This document shows, piece by piece, positions 34,922-44,097 of a DNA stretch of 64,000 nt. Position 1 is the first letter of the stretch; the number at the start of each line of letters is the position of its first letter. Location of the stretch: positions 186,001-250,000 of the forward strand of contig NZ_JBCITM010000002.1 of NCBI RefSeq assembly GCF_039414295.1. Direction: 5' to 3'. The position numbers were made by a program, and so were the translations under genes. The notes under the pieces were generated by a model. The model was not told the origin of the DNA and ran no database searches. It saw only the letters and a program-made list of their open reading frames with translations. This DNA comes from Anoxynatronum sibiricum (lineage in GTDB: Bacteria > Bacillota > Clostridia > Peptostreptococcales > Tindalliaceae).

Positions 34922-36057
34922 TATGGTTTCTCCTTAATGAGCAGATTAATGATTTTTTCAACGGTTACTGTTTCAATATCGTCCGGCACACTTTGTCCTG
35001 TTGTCATAAATGAGATGGGTTTTGATGTCAGTACAGGTACATTTACCAACGTTCCAAAAGCTGAAGCTTCATCAATTTTTGTGATAATGATTTTATAGTC
35101 ATCTAAAAACTGATACTTTTCCAGTATATCACGAATGTCTTGTTGTCGTGTTGTACAGCTTAATAATAAATAAATTTCTTTCTGTGGAATTTGCTCCAGC
35201 AACCCCATCAATTCAGTCATTTGCTGATCATCCTGATGACTTCTACCTGCTGTATCGATCATAATGAGATCAAGATGGCTCAACTGTTTTATGGCTTCTC
35301 CCACCTCAGAGGCCTGATAGATCACCCGCAACGGGATATTAAGAATATCTGCATAAGTTCTCAGTTGTTCGACAGCTGCAATACGATAGGTATCGGCACT
35401 AATAAGGCCTACACTCTTCCCTTCATTTAGAGAAGCTCTTGCAGCTAACTTGGCAATTGTTGTTGTTTTTCCAACACCCGTTGGGCCGACAAAAACAATA
35501 ATCCGTTGTTTTGGATCATAAGGTTTAATGATAACATGCTGCTGCACACATTCTCTTATGATTTCTCGAATGTCGTGCTCATCGCTTGGAAAGTCTTTCA
35601 TTGAGTGAAGGGAACTCTGGCAGTTCTGGGCAAGTTTGTCAGCAACCGACTGATCCAAATCATTTTTTCGAAATATAAGATCAATAAATGATTCTTCAAT
35701 AGCCACCTTCCCTTTATCAATGTCATTTTGCTGTTGCATCAATTGATTGATCATTTCCCTGATTTGCTTCAACTCTTCTTCAACCGGATCAACTTTTGGT
35801 TGAGCAGGTGTTATGGGTTTCATTCTCTGAACCGGTTGCGATACGGTTGTTTGAGGTTGTACAGAAGTACTTATATGAGGAGACGATAAATCTTCTTTAG
35901 CGGCAACAACTTCGATCACAGGCTTTTTGAAAAAACCTAATAATCCTTTGGGTTTCACTTTTCGCTGATGAATGATGACTGCGTCAGGCCCCAGTTCCAT
36001 TTTCACCTTCATCAATGCTTCATGATTGTCTCGTGCCTGAATTCGTTTAATCTTCAT
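34921..36057 (-). CDS. flhF: Flagellar SRP-like GTPase FlhF
   Basis: 378 residues. The N-terminal basic region (1-110) and the helical N domain precede a SRP54-type G domain: FVGPTGVGKTTTIAKLAA (G1), SADTYRIAAVEQLRTYA, MIDTAGRSHQDD (G3) and ITKIDEASAFG (G4). It sets the site of flagellar assembly at the membrane. The start overlaps the flhA stop (ATGA). Confidence 0.97.
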   Translation of the reverse strand: MKIKRIQARDNHEALMKVKMELGPDAVIIHQRKVKPKGLLGFFKKPVIEVVAAKEDLSSPHISTSVQPQTTVSQPVQRMKPITPAQPKVDPVEEELKQIREMINQLMQQQNDIDKGKVAIEESFIDLIFRKNDLDQSVADKLAQNCQSSLHSMKDFPSDEHDIREIIRECVQQHVIIKPYDPKQRIIVFVGPTGVGKTTTIAKLAARASLNEGKSVGLISADTYRIAAVEQLRTYADILNIPLRVIYQASEVGEAIKQLSHLDLIMIDTAGRSHQDDQQMTELMGLLEQIPQKEIYLLLSCTTRQQDIRDILEKYQFLDDYKIIITKIDEASAFGTLVNVPVLTSKPISFMTTGQSVPDDIETVTVEKIINLLIKEKP

Positions 36058-38084
36058 GCGGCACTCACCACCCCAATGGATTCAATTTCTACAGACGGAT
36101 CAATTTCATTATAAGATAAAATGATGAGGTCCGTCGAGATTTGCTCAGAAATACGTTTGAAATAAATGCGCACAACAGGCGCAGTTAAAACCACAGGTTG
36201 CTCTCCCATGGAAATCAGCTTTTGAACCTGACGGGAAAGACTATTTAGTAAACGTTGCATCAGATCAGGCTCCAGGTTCACATAGGTACCACTTTCAGTC
36301 TGCTTTAAAGAAGACATAATGGCTTGTTCCAGTGATTTGTCTAAGACAATCACTCTGAATGGTTGCGTCGTAATAAACTGTCGGGTAATTGCACGACTAA
36401 GCCCTTGTCGGACGTATTCTGTCAACATATCAGTATCACGTGTAATAACAGCGTAATCTGCCAGCGTTTCGAGAATCGTCACCAGATCTCGAATGGAAAT
36501 CCCCTCTTTCAAAAGATTAACCAACACTTTTTGAACTTCACCTAACGATAACTGACTAGGGACCAGTTCATCCACCAGAGCACTGTTTTCTTCCTTGACA
36601 TTATCAATTAGTTTTTTAACATCCTGACGGCCAAGGAGTTCATGTGCATGCTTTTTAATGATTTCTGTCAAGTGGGTTGCAATGATTGAGGGTGGATCAA
36701 CGACAGTGTAACCGGCCATTTCAGCTTTCTCACGCTCCTGCTCATTAATCCATTTGGCAGGCAGACCAAAAGCTGGTTCAATCGTTTCAATACCTTCAAT
36801 GGACTCATCAGCCGTGCCGGGGTTCATGGCCATGTAATGATCAAACATGATGTCACCTGATGCAATTTCTATTCCCCTGATTTTAATAATGTACTGATTT
36901 GGTTCCAGCTGGATATTGTCGCGCAGTCGAATCATCGGAACAATAATTCCCATTTCCAGAGCACACTGACGCCTAATCATGACTAATCGATCAAATAAGT
37001 CTCCTCCCTGGCTGGCATCTGCCAGAGGCAAAATGCCATACCCAAATTCCAGTTCTATTGGATCTACGTTAAGCAGTGGCATCACATTTTCCGGTTTTCG
37101 TTTTTCTTCAATTTCTTCCTGAATCATATCCATTGGTTCAGCTGTTTCAATTTGCTTGAGCTCTCTTCTTAAAGTCAGTCCCATGAAGAGAAAGGCGAAG
37201 GAAATAACTAAGAATGGAAAAGTGGGCAACGGTGTCATCCCAAATAAAAACAATACTCCCGAGAGTATCAGCATCACCGTTGGCTGTCGAAATAATTGTT
37301 GGAGCAGGTCACTTCCCAGATTACCTTCAGAAGCCGCTCTTGTAACAATAATACCTGTTGCTGTTGAAATGAGGAGCGCCGGGATTTGAGAAACCAACCC
37401 ATCTCCTACCGTTAGTAATGTGTACTTCTGGATCGCTTCGCCAAAACTAAGGCCTCCAATGGCCACACCTATAACCAGGCCTGCCATGATGTTAATTAAT
37501 GTAATAAGAATACCGGCAATCGCATCATTTTTAACAAATTTACTGGCACCGTCCATAGCACCATAAAAGTCGGCTTCCTGCTGAATTTTTTTGCGTCTTT
37601 CTCTGGCCTCCAAATCATCGATGAGACCGGTATTTAAATCAGCATCAATGGCCATTTGTTTTCCTGGCATCGCATCCAATGTAAATCGAGCTGCAACCTC
37701 AGCAACCCGCTCGGCTCCTTTTGTGATGACGAGAAACTGGACCAGTACAATGATGACAAATACAATAAATCCCACTATCGCGTTACCCTGCATCACAAAA
37801 TTACCAAAGGTGTCAATCACACTGCCTGCATCACCTTGTGAAAGAATGTAGCGTGTTGTTGTAATATTTAAAGACAACCTGAATAGCGTTGTTACTAGCA
37901 AAATAGACGGGAATACAGAAAATTCCAGCGCTTCACGAATGTACATAGCAAGCACCAGAATCAAAAGCGCCAATGAAATATTGAAACTGAGCAGCACATC
38001 GAGCAAGCCCAATGGAATTGGTATAACAATGATGACAACAATACCAATGATTGCTAAAACTACTAAAATGTCGCCCTGTTTCAT
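36054..38084 (-). CDS. flhA: Flagellar export gate protein FlhA
   Basis: 676 residues: an N-terminal membrane domain with about eight segments, and a C-terminal cytosolic ring domain from about residue 330. The FHIPEP motif MPGKQMAIDADLNTGLID is intact. It is the export-gate subunit and docking platform for export chaperones. It overlaps flhB by 4 bases (ATGA) and flhF by 4 bases. Confidence 0.98.
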   Translation of the reverse strand: MKQGDILVVLAIIGIVVIIVIPIPLGLLDVLLSFNISLALLILVLAMYIREALEFSVFPSILLVTTLFRLSLNITTTRYILSQGDAGSVIDTFGNFVMQGNAIVGFIVFVIIVLVQFLVITKGAERVAEVAARFTLDAMPGKQMAIDADLNTGLIDDLEARERRKKIQQEADFYGAMDGASKFVKNDAIAGILITLINIMAGLVIGVAIGGLSFGEAIQKYTLLTVGDGLVSQIPALLISTATGIIVTRAASEGNLGSDLLQQLFRQPTVMLILSGVLFLFGMTPLPTFPFLVISFAFLFMGLTLRRELKQIETAEPMDMIQEEIEEKRKPENVMPLLNVDPIELEFGYGILPLADASQGGDLFDRLVMIRRQCALEMGIIVPMIRLRDNIQLEPNQYIIKIRGIEIASGDIMFDHYMAMNPGTADESIEGIETIEPAFGLPAKWINEQEREKAEMAGYTVVDPPSIIATHLTEIIKKHAHELLGRQDVKKLIDNVKEENSALVDELVPSQLSLGEVQKVLVNLLKEGISIRDLVTILETLADYAVITRDTDMLTEYVRQGLSRAITRQFITTQPFRVIVLDKSLEQAIMSSLKQTESGTYVNLEPDLMQRLLNSLSRQVQKLISMGEQPVVLTAPVVRIYFKRISEQISTDLIILSYNEIDPSVEIESIGVVSAA

Positions 38085-39187
38085 CGTCGGGCCTCCTTCA
38101 TTTGTTTGCTATCCAACTGATAAACATAAGCCAAAACTCCAGCAACAGCCTCATAGAGATCTGGAGGGATTAAATCACCAATTTCAACGGTATCATATAA
38201 AACTCTTGCAAGTACCCGATTTTCGACCATTGGAATACCATTTTCTTCAGCAATTTTCTTGATGTTTTGAGCGACGAGATTTTGTCCTTTCGCCACCACA
38301 ACAGGTGCTGTATATTGTTCAGGCGCATATTTAACAGCTATGGCATAATGAGTTGGGTTTGTGATGACCACATCTGCTTTGGGAATTTCCTGCATCATAC
38401 GCCGCATTGAAATCTGCATTTGCTTTTGGCGAATTTTTGACTTGATTTTAGGATCTCCCTCAACCTGTTTGTGTTCGTCTTTCACTTCCTGCTTACTCAT
38501 TTTAAGCTTCTTCTCATGTTCATATTTCTGATAGTAATAGTCTAAAACAGCTAATAAAACTAAAACGGCTCCGGCTCTTAATCCGATATTTAGAGTTATT
38601 TGCGACACAATGGCAATCGATTGATGGATCTCACGCTCCATTAAGCTGAATATCGTTCCCAGTTGGGATGCAATATAACGAAAAATGACAAACCCAATCA
38701 AAAATATTTTAACCAGCGATTTAAAAAGTTCCATCACCTTTTCAAGGGAAAAGAGCTTTTTGAGTCCTTTTATGGGATTAAGCTTGCTTAGTTTAGGTTG
38801 AAGCGGTTTTGATGTAATTAAAAATCCAACCTGTAAGAAACTGCAGGTGACACCAATAACCAAAACCACCAGCGCCAAAGGCATTGTCATAATCAGAATT
38901 GAGGTAATGAGTGTAAGTGTTAACGACTGAATATTTTTGATGGTAAAAAGATGGTCCCCCAGCATGAATTCATCAAAAACATAATGACTGACATTCATCA
39001 TTGTTGAACCATAATGACTTGATAGCAAAAAAAGCAGGACAAACGCAGCCAGCAGGGTCAGTGAAGTGTTTATTTCCCGGCTCTGCAGCACCTGTCCTTC
39101 TTCTCTTGCTTTTTTCCGTTTTCGGGGAGTTGCTTTTTCAGTTTTTTCATCTTCGGCGAACAGCTGAAGATTAATTGACCATTCCAT
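38081..39187 (-). CDS. flhB: Flagellar export switch protein FlhB
   Basis: 368 residues. Four membrane segments (about 30-215) follow the EDEKTEKATPRKRKKAREEG segment. The cytosolic domain contains the autocleavage motif NPTHYAIAVKY. Cleavage between Asn and Pro switches export from rod/hook to filament substrates. Start ATG behind AAGGATG; lies 10 bases after fliR. Confidence 0.98.
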   Translation of the reverse strand: MEWSINLQLFAEDEKTEKATPRKRKKAREEGQVLQSREINTSLTLLAAFVLLFLLSSHYGSTMMNVSHYVFDEFMLGDHLFTIKNIQSLTLTLITSILIMTMPLALVVLVIGVTCSFLQVGFLITSKPLQPKLSKLNPIKGLKKLFSLEKVMELFKSLVKIFLIGFVIFRYIASQLGTIFSLMEREIHQSIAIVSQITLNIGLRAGAVLVLLAVLDYYYQKYEHEKKLKMSKQEVKDEHKQVEGDPKIKSKIRQKQMQISMRRMMQEIPKADVVITNPTHYAIAVKYAPEQYTAPVVVAKGQNLVAQNIKKIAEENGIPMVENRVLARVLYDTVEIGDLIPPDLYEAVAGVLAYVYQLDSKQMKEARR

Positions 39188-39197
39188 AACATCATCC

Positions 39198-39986
39198 TTA
39201 TGAAAGCAAATGGATCACCTGATAAATTCCCTGAAACATACGGTCAAAAAAGCTTTCAGAAAAAGGTAACAGCGCCTGCAGCGTCACCCAAATAGTCAGC
39301 ATACCGACAACAATTCGCAATGGCATACCGACTACAAATACATTTATTTGGGGCATTGTTTTGGCAAAAATTCCAAGAACAACATTTGCTAAGAAAGAAG
39401 TCACCACAACCGGCAGGCTTAAGAGAAATGCCATAACTGTCATGTCTCTAAAAAAGGTGATCATTCCACGAACTAAATCATCTGACAATGTGATTAAATG
39501 ACCAATTGGAACCTGGTGATAACTATCATTAAGCGCTCTGATAACTAAATGGTGACCGTTGATGTTCAGAAAAATAAAAACGAATAAAATGTTGTAAAAA
39601 CTTCCGAAAATAGGCATTTCAGTGTCAGATAATGGGTCAATGGCATTTACCATGGCAAATCCTGTTTGCCTGTCGAGCAAAGTGCCCGCCAAAGAAGTAA
39701 GCGAAAAGTAGATGGCGCCAACAAACCCGATTATTACTCCCACAAGCAGCTCTTGGGTGGCTTGACCAGCAAATAACACCAAGTTACCACTATTGGCAAC
39801 AGCAACTCCTTCAACCAGCGGCATCAATATAAAACTAATCATACCAGCCAATCCAATTCGAGCAACCATGGGCGTATTCTCATTGGAAAAGATCGGCGCC
39901 GTTACGAAAATGCCACTGACGCGCATAAATACCAACAGGAAAAGATCAACTGACTGCAACAAAAAATCAATGATATTTTGTTCCAT
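39198..39986 (-). CDS. fliR: Flagellar export protein FliR
   Basis: 262 residues from ATG 39986, or 266 from an upstream GTG at 39998; the AAGAGTGGTG ribosome site does not settle it. At least six hydrophobic segments; the typical QTGFAMVNAIDPLS and FLANVVLGIFAKTMPQINVFVVGMP-type region (residues about 185-215) identify it. Export-gate core subunit with FliP and FliQ. Confidence 0.96.
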   Translation of the reverse strand: MEQNIIDFLLQSVDLFLLVFMRVSGIFVTAPIFSNENTPMVARIGLAGMISFILMPLVEGVAVANSGNLVLFAGQATQELLVGVIIGFVGAIYFSLTSLAGTLLDRQTGFAMVNAIDPLSDTEMPIFGSFYNILFVFIFLNINGHHLVIRALNDSYHQVPIGHLITLSDDLVRGMITFFRDMTVMAFLLSLPVVVTSFLANVVLGIFAKTMPQINVFVVGMPLRIVVGMLTIWVTLQALLPFSESFFDRMFQGIYQVIHLLS

Positions 39987-40001
39987 GGACTGCACCACTC
40001 T

Positions 40002-40271
40002 TTACTGAATAAATTGCGAAAAGTCACTGAACAAACTGGTTGTAAAGTTGATTATAATAGAAAGCAGCCATGGTGCGAAGATGATCACTGAAGCAAAAAC
40101 AGCAACGATTTTAGGAACAAAAGTTAACGTCTGTTCTTGTATGGAAGTGATTGTCTGAAATATGCTGACACTCAAACCAACAATCAATCCAAATCCAAGC
40201 ATTGGAGCAGCCATGATGAGGATAGTTAACATGGTTTGCTGGCCTAACTCAATGATCATCCCTTCGTCCAT
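40002..40271 (-). CDS. fliQ: Flagellar export protein FliQ
   Basis: 89 residues with two membrane segments. GLIVGLSVSIFQTITSIQEQ and TLTFVPKIVAVF are the conserved FliQ stretches. Start ATG behind GGAAGGAG. It lies between fliP and fliR in the standard fliPQR order. Confidence 0.97.
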   Translation of the reverse strand: MDEGMIIELGQQTMLTILIMAAPMLGFGLIVGLSVSIFQTITSIQEQTLTFVPKIVAVFASVIIFAPWLLSIIINFTTSLFSDFSQFIQ

Positions 40272-40292
40272 TGTTCTTTCTCCTTCCGTTGC

Positions 40293-41096
40293 TTATCTGA
40301 AGCTTGTGATCAGTGAACGAATAATCAGGTTCCATCCATCCACCATAATAAATAGCAATAGCTTAAAGGGCAGTGATATCATGGCTGGCGGCAACATCAT
40401 CATCCCCATGGAAAGTAATGTGCTGGCAATCACCATGTCGAGAACGATGAACGGAATGAACAAGACAAAGCCAATCTGAAACGCAGTTTTCATTTCACTG
40501 ATGATAAAAGCAGGTATTAGAACCGTGTTGGACACCTCATCAAGACTTGTCACTGGTTCCTCATCGGCAATCTCCATAAACATGGCGAGATCCTTTTCTC
40601 GGGTTTGTCGAAACATAAACTCACGTATCGGTTCCATTGCATTTGTAAATGCCTCAATTTGATTAATCTCCTGATTAAGGTAAGGCTGCAACGCTTGATC
40701 GTTGATATCTGTCAGTACTGTTCTCATGGTAAAGAGGGTTAGAAAAAGCGCCAAACCAATAATAACCTGATTAGGAGGTGTTGTTTGCGTCGCAATTGCT
40801 CTTCGCAGGAATCCCAAAACAATCACAATACGCGTAAAACTTGTGAGCATAATCAGAATGGCAGGAGCCAATGACAGTACCGTCAGTAAAAGTAATATCT
40901 GCAGACTCGAAGCAACATCTTCGGGACTTTCGGCTTCGCCAAAATTGATTTCCAGACTGGGAAAAGGTAGAGTTGCAGCTTCAGAATGGTCAGGTGCTCC
41001 AATCACCGATATTAAAACTATCAGCAAGAAAACCACGCAATGAAGGCTCACCCGCTGTGATCGATTCTTATGATGAATACCTGTTGAATTAATCAT
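40293..41096 (-). CDS. fliP: Flagellar export protein FliP
   Basis: 267 residues. A cleavable-looking N-terminal hydrophobic signal (about 17-35) is followed by a short periplasmic-type stretch. The FliP core comes next: LAPAILIMLTSFTRIVIVLG, RRAIATQTTPPNQVIIGLAL and FVLFIPFIVLDMVIAS. The start is ATG 41096 with GAGGG five bases ahead; a longer frame start at 41129 is less likely. Its start overlaps the end of the second fliO reading frame by 8 bases. Confidence 0.97.
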   Translation of the reverse strand: MINSTGIHHKNRSQRVSLHCVVFLLIVLISVIGAPDHSEAATLPFPSLEINFGEAESPEDVASSLQILLLLTVLSLAPAILIMLTSFTRIVIVLGFLRRAIATQTTPPNQVIIGLALFLTLFTMRTVLTDINDQALQPYLNQEINQIEAFTNAMEPIREFMFRQTREKDLAMFMEIADEEPVTSLDEVSNTVLIPAFIISEMKTAFQIGFVLFIPFIVLDMVIASTLLSMGMMMLPPAMISLPFKLLLFIMVDGWNLIIRSLITSFR

Positions 41097-41405
41097 AATC
41101 ACCCTCTTGAGGGCCTTCCTGTCGAACATCAGGGCTGGTCCGTGTGATCAGTCGATGAATCATCTGAGAAAATCCGACTGGTTTGGATTTGTCAATCGTT
41201 ATATCTCTGGTTTTCTTGCTGTTTTCCCATTCTTCAATTGAATATTTATCAAGTGTCACCATTTTTCCAGCAGGGATATGTGGCGCACTTTTGAAATCAT
41301 TGATGTCTTATCGCCAATCCAGCGTGTAGTGTAATGAGCGCCGATAATGACAAGTGTTGTAGCAGCGAAAAATAGAAATAATGACACCGCAGCAGAGTCA
41401 TTCAT
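41089..41405 (-). pseudogene. fliO: fliO-like gene with an apparent -1 frame break
   Basis: Between cheY and fliP, where fliO belongs, ATG 41405 (AAAGGATG eight bases ahead) opens a 49-codon frame ending at 41256. It encodes one membrane segment (about residues 7-22) followed by HYTTRWIGDKTSMISK, the typical FliO post-membrane sequence. At 41289-41292 the bases read CAAAAG. Slipping back one base at the AAA codon (residue 39) enters a second open frame. It continues SAPHIPAGKMVTLDKYS and runs 66 residues to a TAA at 41089, overlapping the fliP start. The joined product would be 105 residues, a normal FliO size. Explanations: sequencing/assembly error, true pseudogene, or ribosomal frameshifting. 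FliO is often dispensable, so decay is plausible. The C-terminal part shows little recognisable similarity. Confidence 0.65.
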
Positions 41406-41420
41406 ATAAAACATCCTTTA

Positions 41421-41783
41421 CTATCCAATCACTTTTTTCACTGCTTCAATGACGCGTTCAGCCTGAAAAGGCTTAACAATAAAGTCTTTTGCCCCAGCCT
41501 GAATGGCTTCAATGACCATACTTTGTTGTCCCATCGCTGAACACATGATAATCTTTGCATTTGGATCAACTTTCTTAATCGCCTTAACTGCTTCAATCCC
41601 ATCCAATTCAGGCATTGTAATATCCATGATAGTAAGGGTTGGTGATAGCTCTTTGAATTTTTCGACAGCCACTGCTCCGTTTTCTGCTTCCCCGATTACT
41701 TCAAGGCCATTTTTTGTTAAAACATCTTTGATCATCATTCGCATAAAGGCTGCATCATCGACGATTAGAATTCCATTAGCCAT
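41421..41783 (-). CDS. cheY: Chemotaxis response regulator CheY
   Basis: 120-residue single receiver domain. Acidic pocket VDDAAFMR, phospho-acceptor Asp in TIMDITMPELDG (about residue 54), Thr/Ser switch in MCSAMGQ, and Lys in FIVKPFQ. Phospho-CheY acts on the FliM/FliY switch. Start ATG behind GAGGAGG. It lies in the Bacillus-type position between fliY and fliO; a candidate promoter is at 41887-41915. Confidence 0.98.
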   Translation of the reverse strand: MANGILIVDDAAFMRMMIKDVLTKNGLEVIGEAENGAVAVEKFKELSPTLTIMDITMPELDGIEAVKAIKKVDPNAKIIMCSAMGQQSMVIEAIQAGAKDFIVKPFQAERVIEAVKKVIG

Positions 41784-41853
41784 TGGTTATCCTCCTCAAA
41801 TTTTGATCGGCTGAATCCTGCATCAGCAAATCTCTCCATCATTGTTTTCAATT

Positions 41854-41878
41854 AAGTGTGTGTCTCAGCACAGCACTT
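41854..41878 (-). other. Hairpin in the fliY-cheY gap
   Basis: AAGTG-C-TGTG pairs with CACACACTT with a single bulged base and a 6-base loop. It would lie at the very 5' end of a transcript from the promoter at 41887-41915, where stems commonly protect mRNA. There is no U-tract after it. Confidence 0.4.
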
Positions 41879-41886
41879 CGCATTCC

Positions 41887-41915
41887 ATTATACACAATTC
41901 AGCACTAAACATAAA
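41887..41915 (-). promoter_or_regulatory. Candidate internal promoter before cheY
   Basis: Minus strand TTTATG, 17 bases, TATAAT. It sits in the 135-base gap between fliY and cheY, the largest gap between intact genes inside the fla/che operon apart from fliO. The -10 is perfect, the -35 is weak. Confidence 0.4.
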
Positions 41916-41918
41916 GCA

Positions 41919-43097
41919 TCATATCTTCGAGAAACGCTTATTGGGATTAACAATGTCCGTCACTCGAATCCCATAGTTTTCATCTATCACCACTACTTCA
42001 CCCTTGGCAACATATTGACCATTAACAAGTATGTCCAGCGGCTCTCCCACGATACGGTCAAGTTCAACAATTGTACCCGGTCCAAACTCCAGGACTTCAC
42101 TCACACGTTTCACTGTACGTCCCAGCTCAACAGTCACTTTTAATGGAACATCCTGGATTAAAGCAATGTTTTCAGGAATTGTTGTCCCTGATGCAGTATC
42201 GTCAAAAGACTGAAATTGAGCAGGCTGAACATTCACATTTGGCTGTGGCTGAGCAATCGGCGGTGGTGCTGACTGCATCTGCGGTGTGGCAGGCGATTGC
42301 ATCGTCGGCGTTGCCGGCAACGGCGCTTCATCGAAGTCCATCATGAAGTCATCATTTACTGCTGGTATCGGCTGTGGTGCTGTCGCAGTTTGTGCTTCCG
42401 ATCCACCGCTCTCAGGCATCAATGTTTGAACCATCTCATTGGCAAAATCAATTGGAATCAGTTGCATGATTTCACTGTCAATCAAGTCCCCAACTTCCAT
42501 TTTAAAAGCAATGCGCACAAAAGTTTCATCCATATCTGATACATGCTGATTCAGATTTGGTGTCTGTAAATCAAGTTGAAATGCTTTTGGGGGACTGATA
42601 TCAATTTTTTTCATAAACATTTCTGATAGGGAAGTTGATGATGATCCCACCATTTGATTCATCGCTTCAGCAATAGCACTCAAATGCAGGTCAGAAATGG
42701 GATCGTCTGTCGCCTCGGGGGACTGACCCATCATAAGATTGGTGATAATTTTCACATCAGACTCTTTCAACACCATTAGGTTAGTGCCTTTAATCCCTTC
42801 TTTGTAGCGCACTTCAACTCCAACGAAAGGAAGCGGATATTCTTTTGAAAGGTTTTTGAGACTCATTAGTGCAACCCTGGGTGTCGTGATCACAACTTTA
42901 TTATTCAACAATGTTGATAATGTAGTTGCCGCTGTTCCCATGCTAATATTGCCAATTTCACCAATCGTATCTTTGGCCTGCTCTGAAAAATAGATTTCTT
43001 CTTCAGCCGCTGCCGCATCTGATGATGGTTCATCGTCAGATGAATCGCCACCGCTCAACAGAGCATCAATTTCTTCCTGGGATAACATATCACTCAT
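41919..43097 (-). CDS. fliY: Flagellar switch phosphatase FliY
   Basis: 392 residues from ATG 43097 (the ATG three codons earlier touches the GGGG of the ribosome site). The N-terminal CheY-P binding peptide is LSQEEIDALLSGG. The CheC-like middle domain has both phosphatase centres (DTIGEIGNISMGTAA and SAIAEAMNQMVGSSS). A Pro/Gln/Met-rich flexible linker lies at about 235-300. A C-terminal SpoA/FliN domain ends in NPNKRF. FliY replaces FliN in the C-ring of Gram-positives and removes phosphate from CheY. The start overlaps the end of fliM. Confidence 0.97.
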   Translation of the reverse strand: MSDMLSQEEIDALLSGGDSSDDEPSSDAAAAEEEIYFSEQAKDTIGEIGNISMGTAATTLSTLLNNKVVITTPRVALMSLKNLSKEYPLPFVGVEVRYKEGIKGTNLMVLKESDVKIITNLMMGQSPEATDDPISDLHLSAIAEAMNQMVGSSSTSLSEMFMKKIDISPPKAFQLDLQTPNLNQHVSDMDETFVRIAFKMEVGDLIDSEIMQLIPIDFANEMVQTLMPESGGSEAQTATAPQPIPAVNDDFMMDFDEAPLPATPTMQSPATPQMQSAPPPIAQPQPNVNVQPAQFQSFDDTASGTTIPENIALIQDVPLKVTVELGRTVKRVSEVLEFGPGTIVELDRIVGEPLDILVNGQYVAKGEVVVIDENYGIRVTDIVNPNKRFSKI

Positions 43098-44085
43098 CAA
43101 GTTCATCCCCTCTCTCTTCTTTACTCGTGATTCTCACAGCTAAATGGTTATTGCTGGTACCCGGCACACCTCTGTATTTCATTTTATCACCCACATAAAG
43201 AATCAATTCACCATCAGTCGGCGTGTCGAGACCAATCACATCACCTACCTGCATTTCCAGAAAATGACGTACAGTTATGTGCGTATGTGCCAACTCGGCT
43301 CCTATTTCTACCCGTGTTTTTTCAACACGTTTCTGAAGCTTCAGCTTATCATCTTCAGTCACTGATTTTGAAATGCTTGCAAACCAAAACCGGGTGCTCA
43401 GCTTGTCGATAATAGGCTCAATCACCAAGTGAGGCAGGCAAATATTGAGCAGCCCTTCCACCTCTCCTATTCGCAGACTCAGTGTCACCAATGCAATCGT
43501 TTCATTGTGAGAAACAATCTGTGCAAACTGGGAGTTTGTTTCAATTTTATCCAGTTTGGGATTAAGTTCAACCACATTCTCCCAAGGCTGTTCCATAAGT
43601 GCAATGATTTGTCTTTTCAACTTTTTGATCAGTGTCAATTCGATTTCAGTAAAAGTGCGCGATTCATTAAACGGTTTTCCACTGCCTCCCAGGATGCGGT
43701 CAATAATATTAAATGCTATTGCGGGTGAAAGATCAACAATGATTTGACCTGATAAGGGTTGAAAGTTGACAATTGACAATACCGCAGGATTAACCACGGA
43801 GTTGCTGAACTCATAATAGGACAGCTCTTCAACGTTCTTGACCTCAGCATGAATATAGGTGCGCAAATATCCGGAAAGAAACGTATTTAATGACCGGGCA
43901 AAATTTTCGTGAATAATCTGCAGGGTCCTCAACTGATCCTTTGCCAGCTTTTTAGGACTTTTAAAATCATAGAGTTTGATTTTTTTGTCCTGTTGAACAT
44001 CTTTCATTTCGTCAGCATCAACTTCACCGCTGCTTAACTGCGCCAAAAGCGCATCTATCTCGCTTTGTGACAAAACATCTGCCAA
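43090..44085 (-). CDS. fliM: Flagellar motor switch protein FliM
   Basis: 331 residues. The N-terminal CheY-binding peptide LSQSEIDALLAQL, the CheC-like middle domain (about 45-230) with the LSGYLRTYIHAEVKNVEELSY-region, and the C-terminal SpoA domain are present. The start is TTG 44085 with GGAGG eight bases ahead; the GTG three codons upstream is inside that site. It forms the C-ring with FliG and FliY. Confidence 0.97.
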   Translation of the reverse strand: MADVLSQSEIDALLAQLSSGEVDADEMKDVQQDKKIKLYDFKSPKKLAKDQLRTLQIIHENFARSLNTFLSGYLRTYIHAEVKNVEELSYYEFSNSVVNPAVLSIVNFQPLSGQIIVDLSPAIAFNIIDRILGGSGKPFNESRTFTEIELTLIKKLKRQIIALMEQPWENVVELNPKLDKIETNSQFAQIVSHNETIALVTLSLRIGEVEGLLNICLPHLVIEPIIDKLSTRFWFASISKSVTEDDKLKLQKRVEKTRVEIGAELAHTHITVRHFLEMQVGDVIGLDTPTDGELILYVGDKMKYRGVPGTSNNHLAVRITSKEERGDELDE

Positions 44086-44097
44086 GGCTGTCACCTC

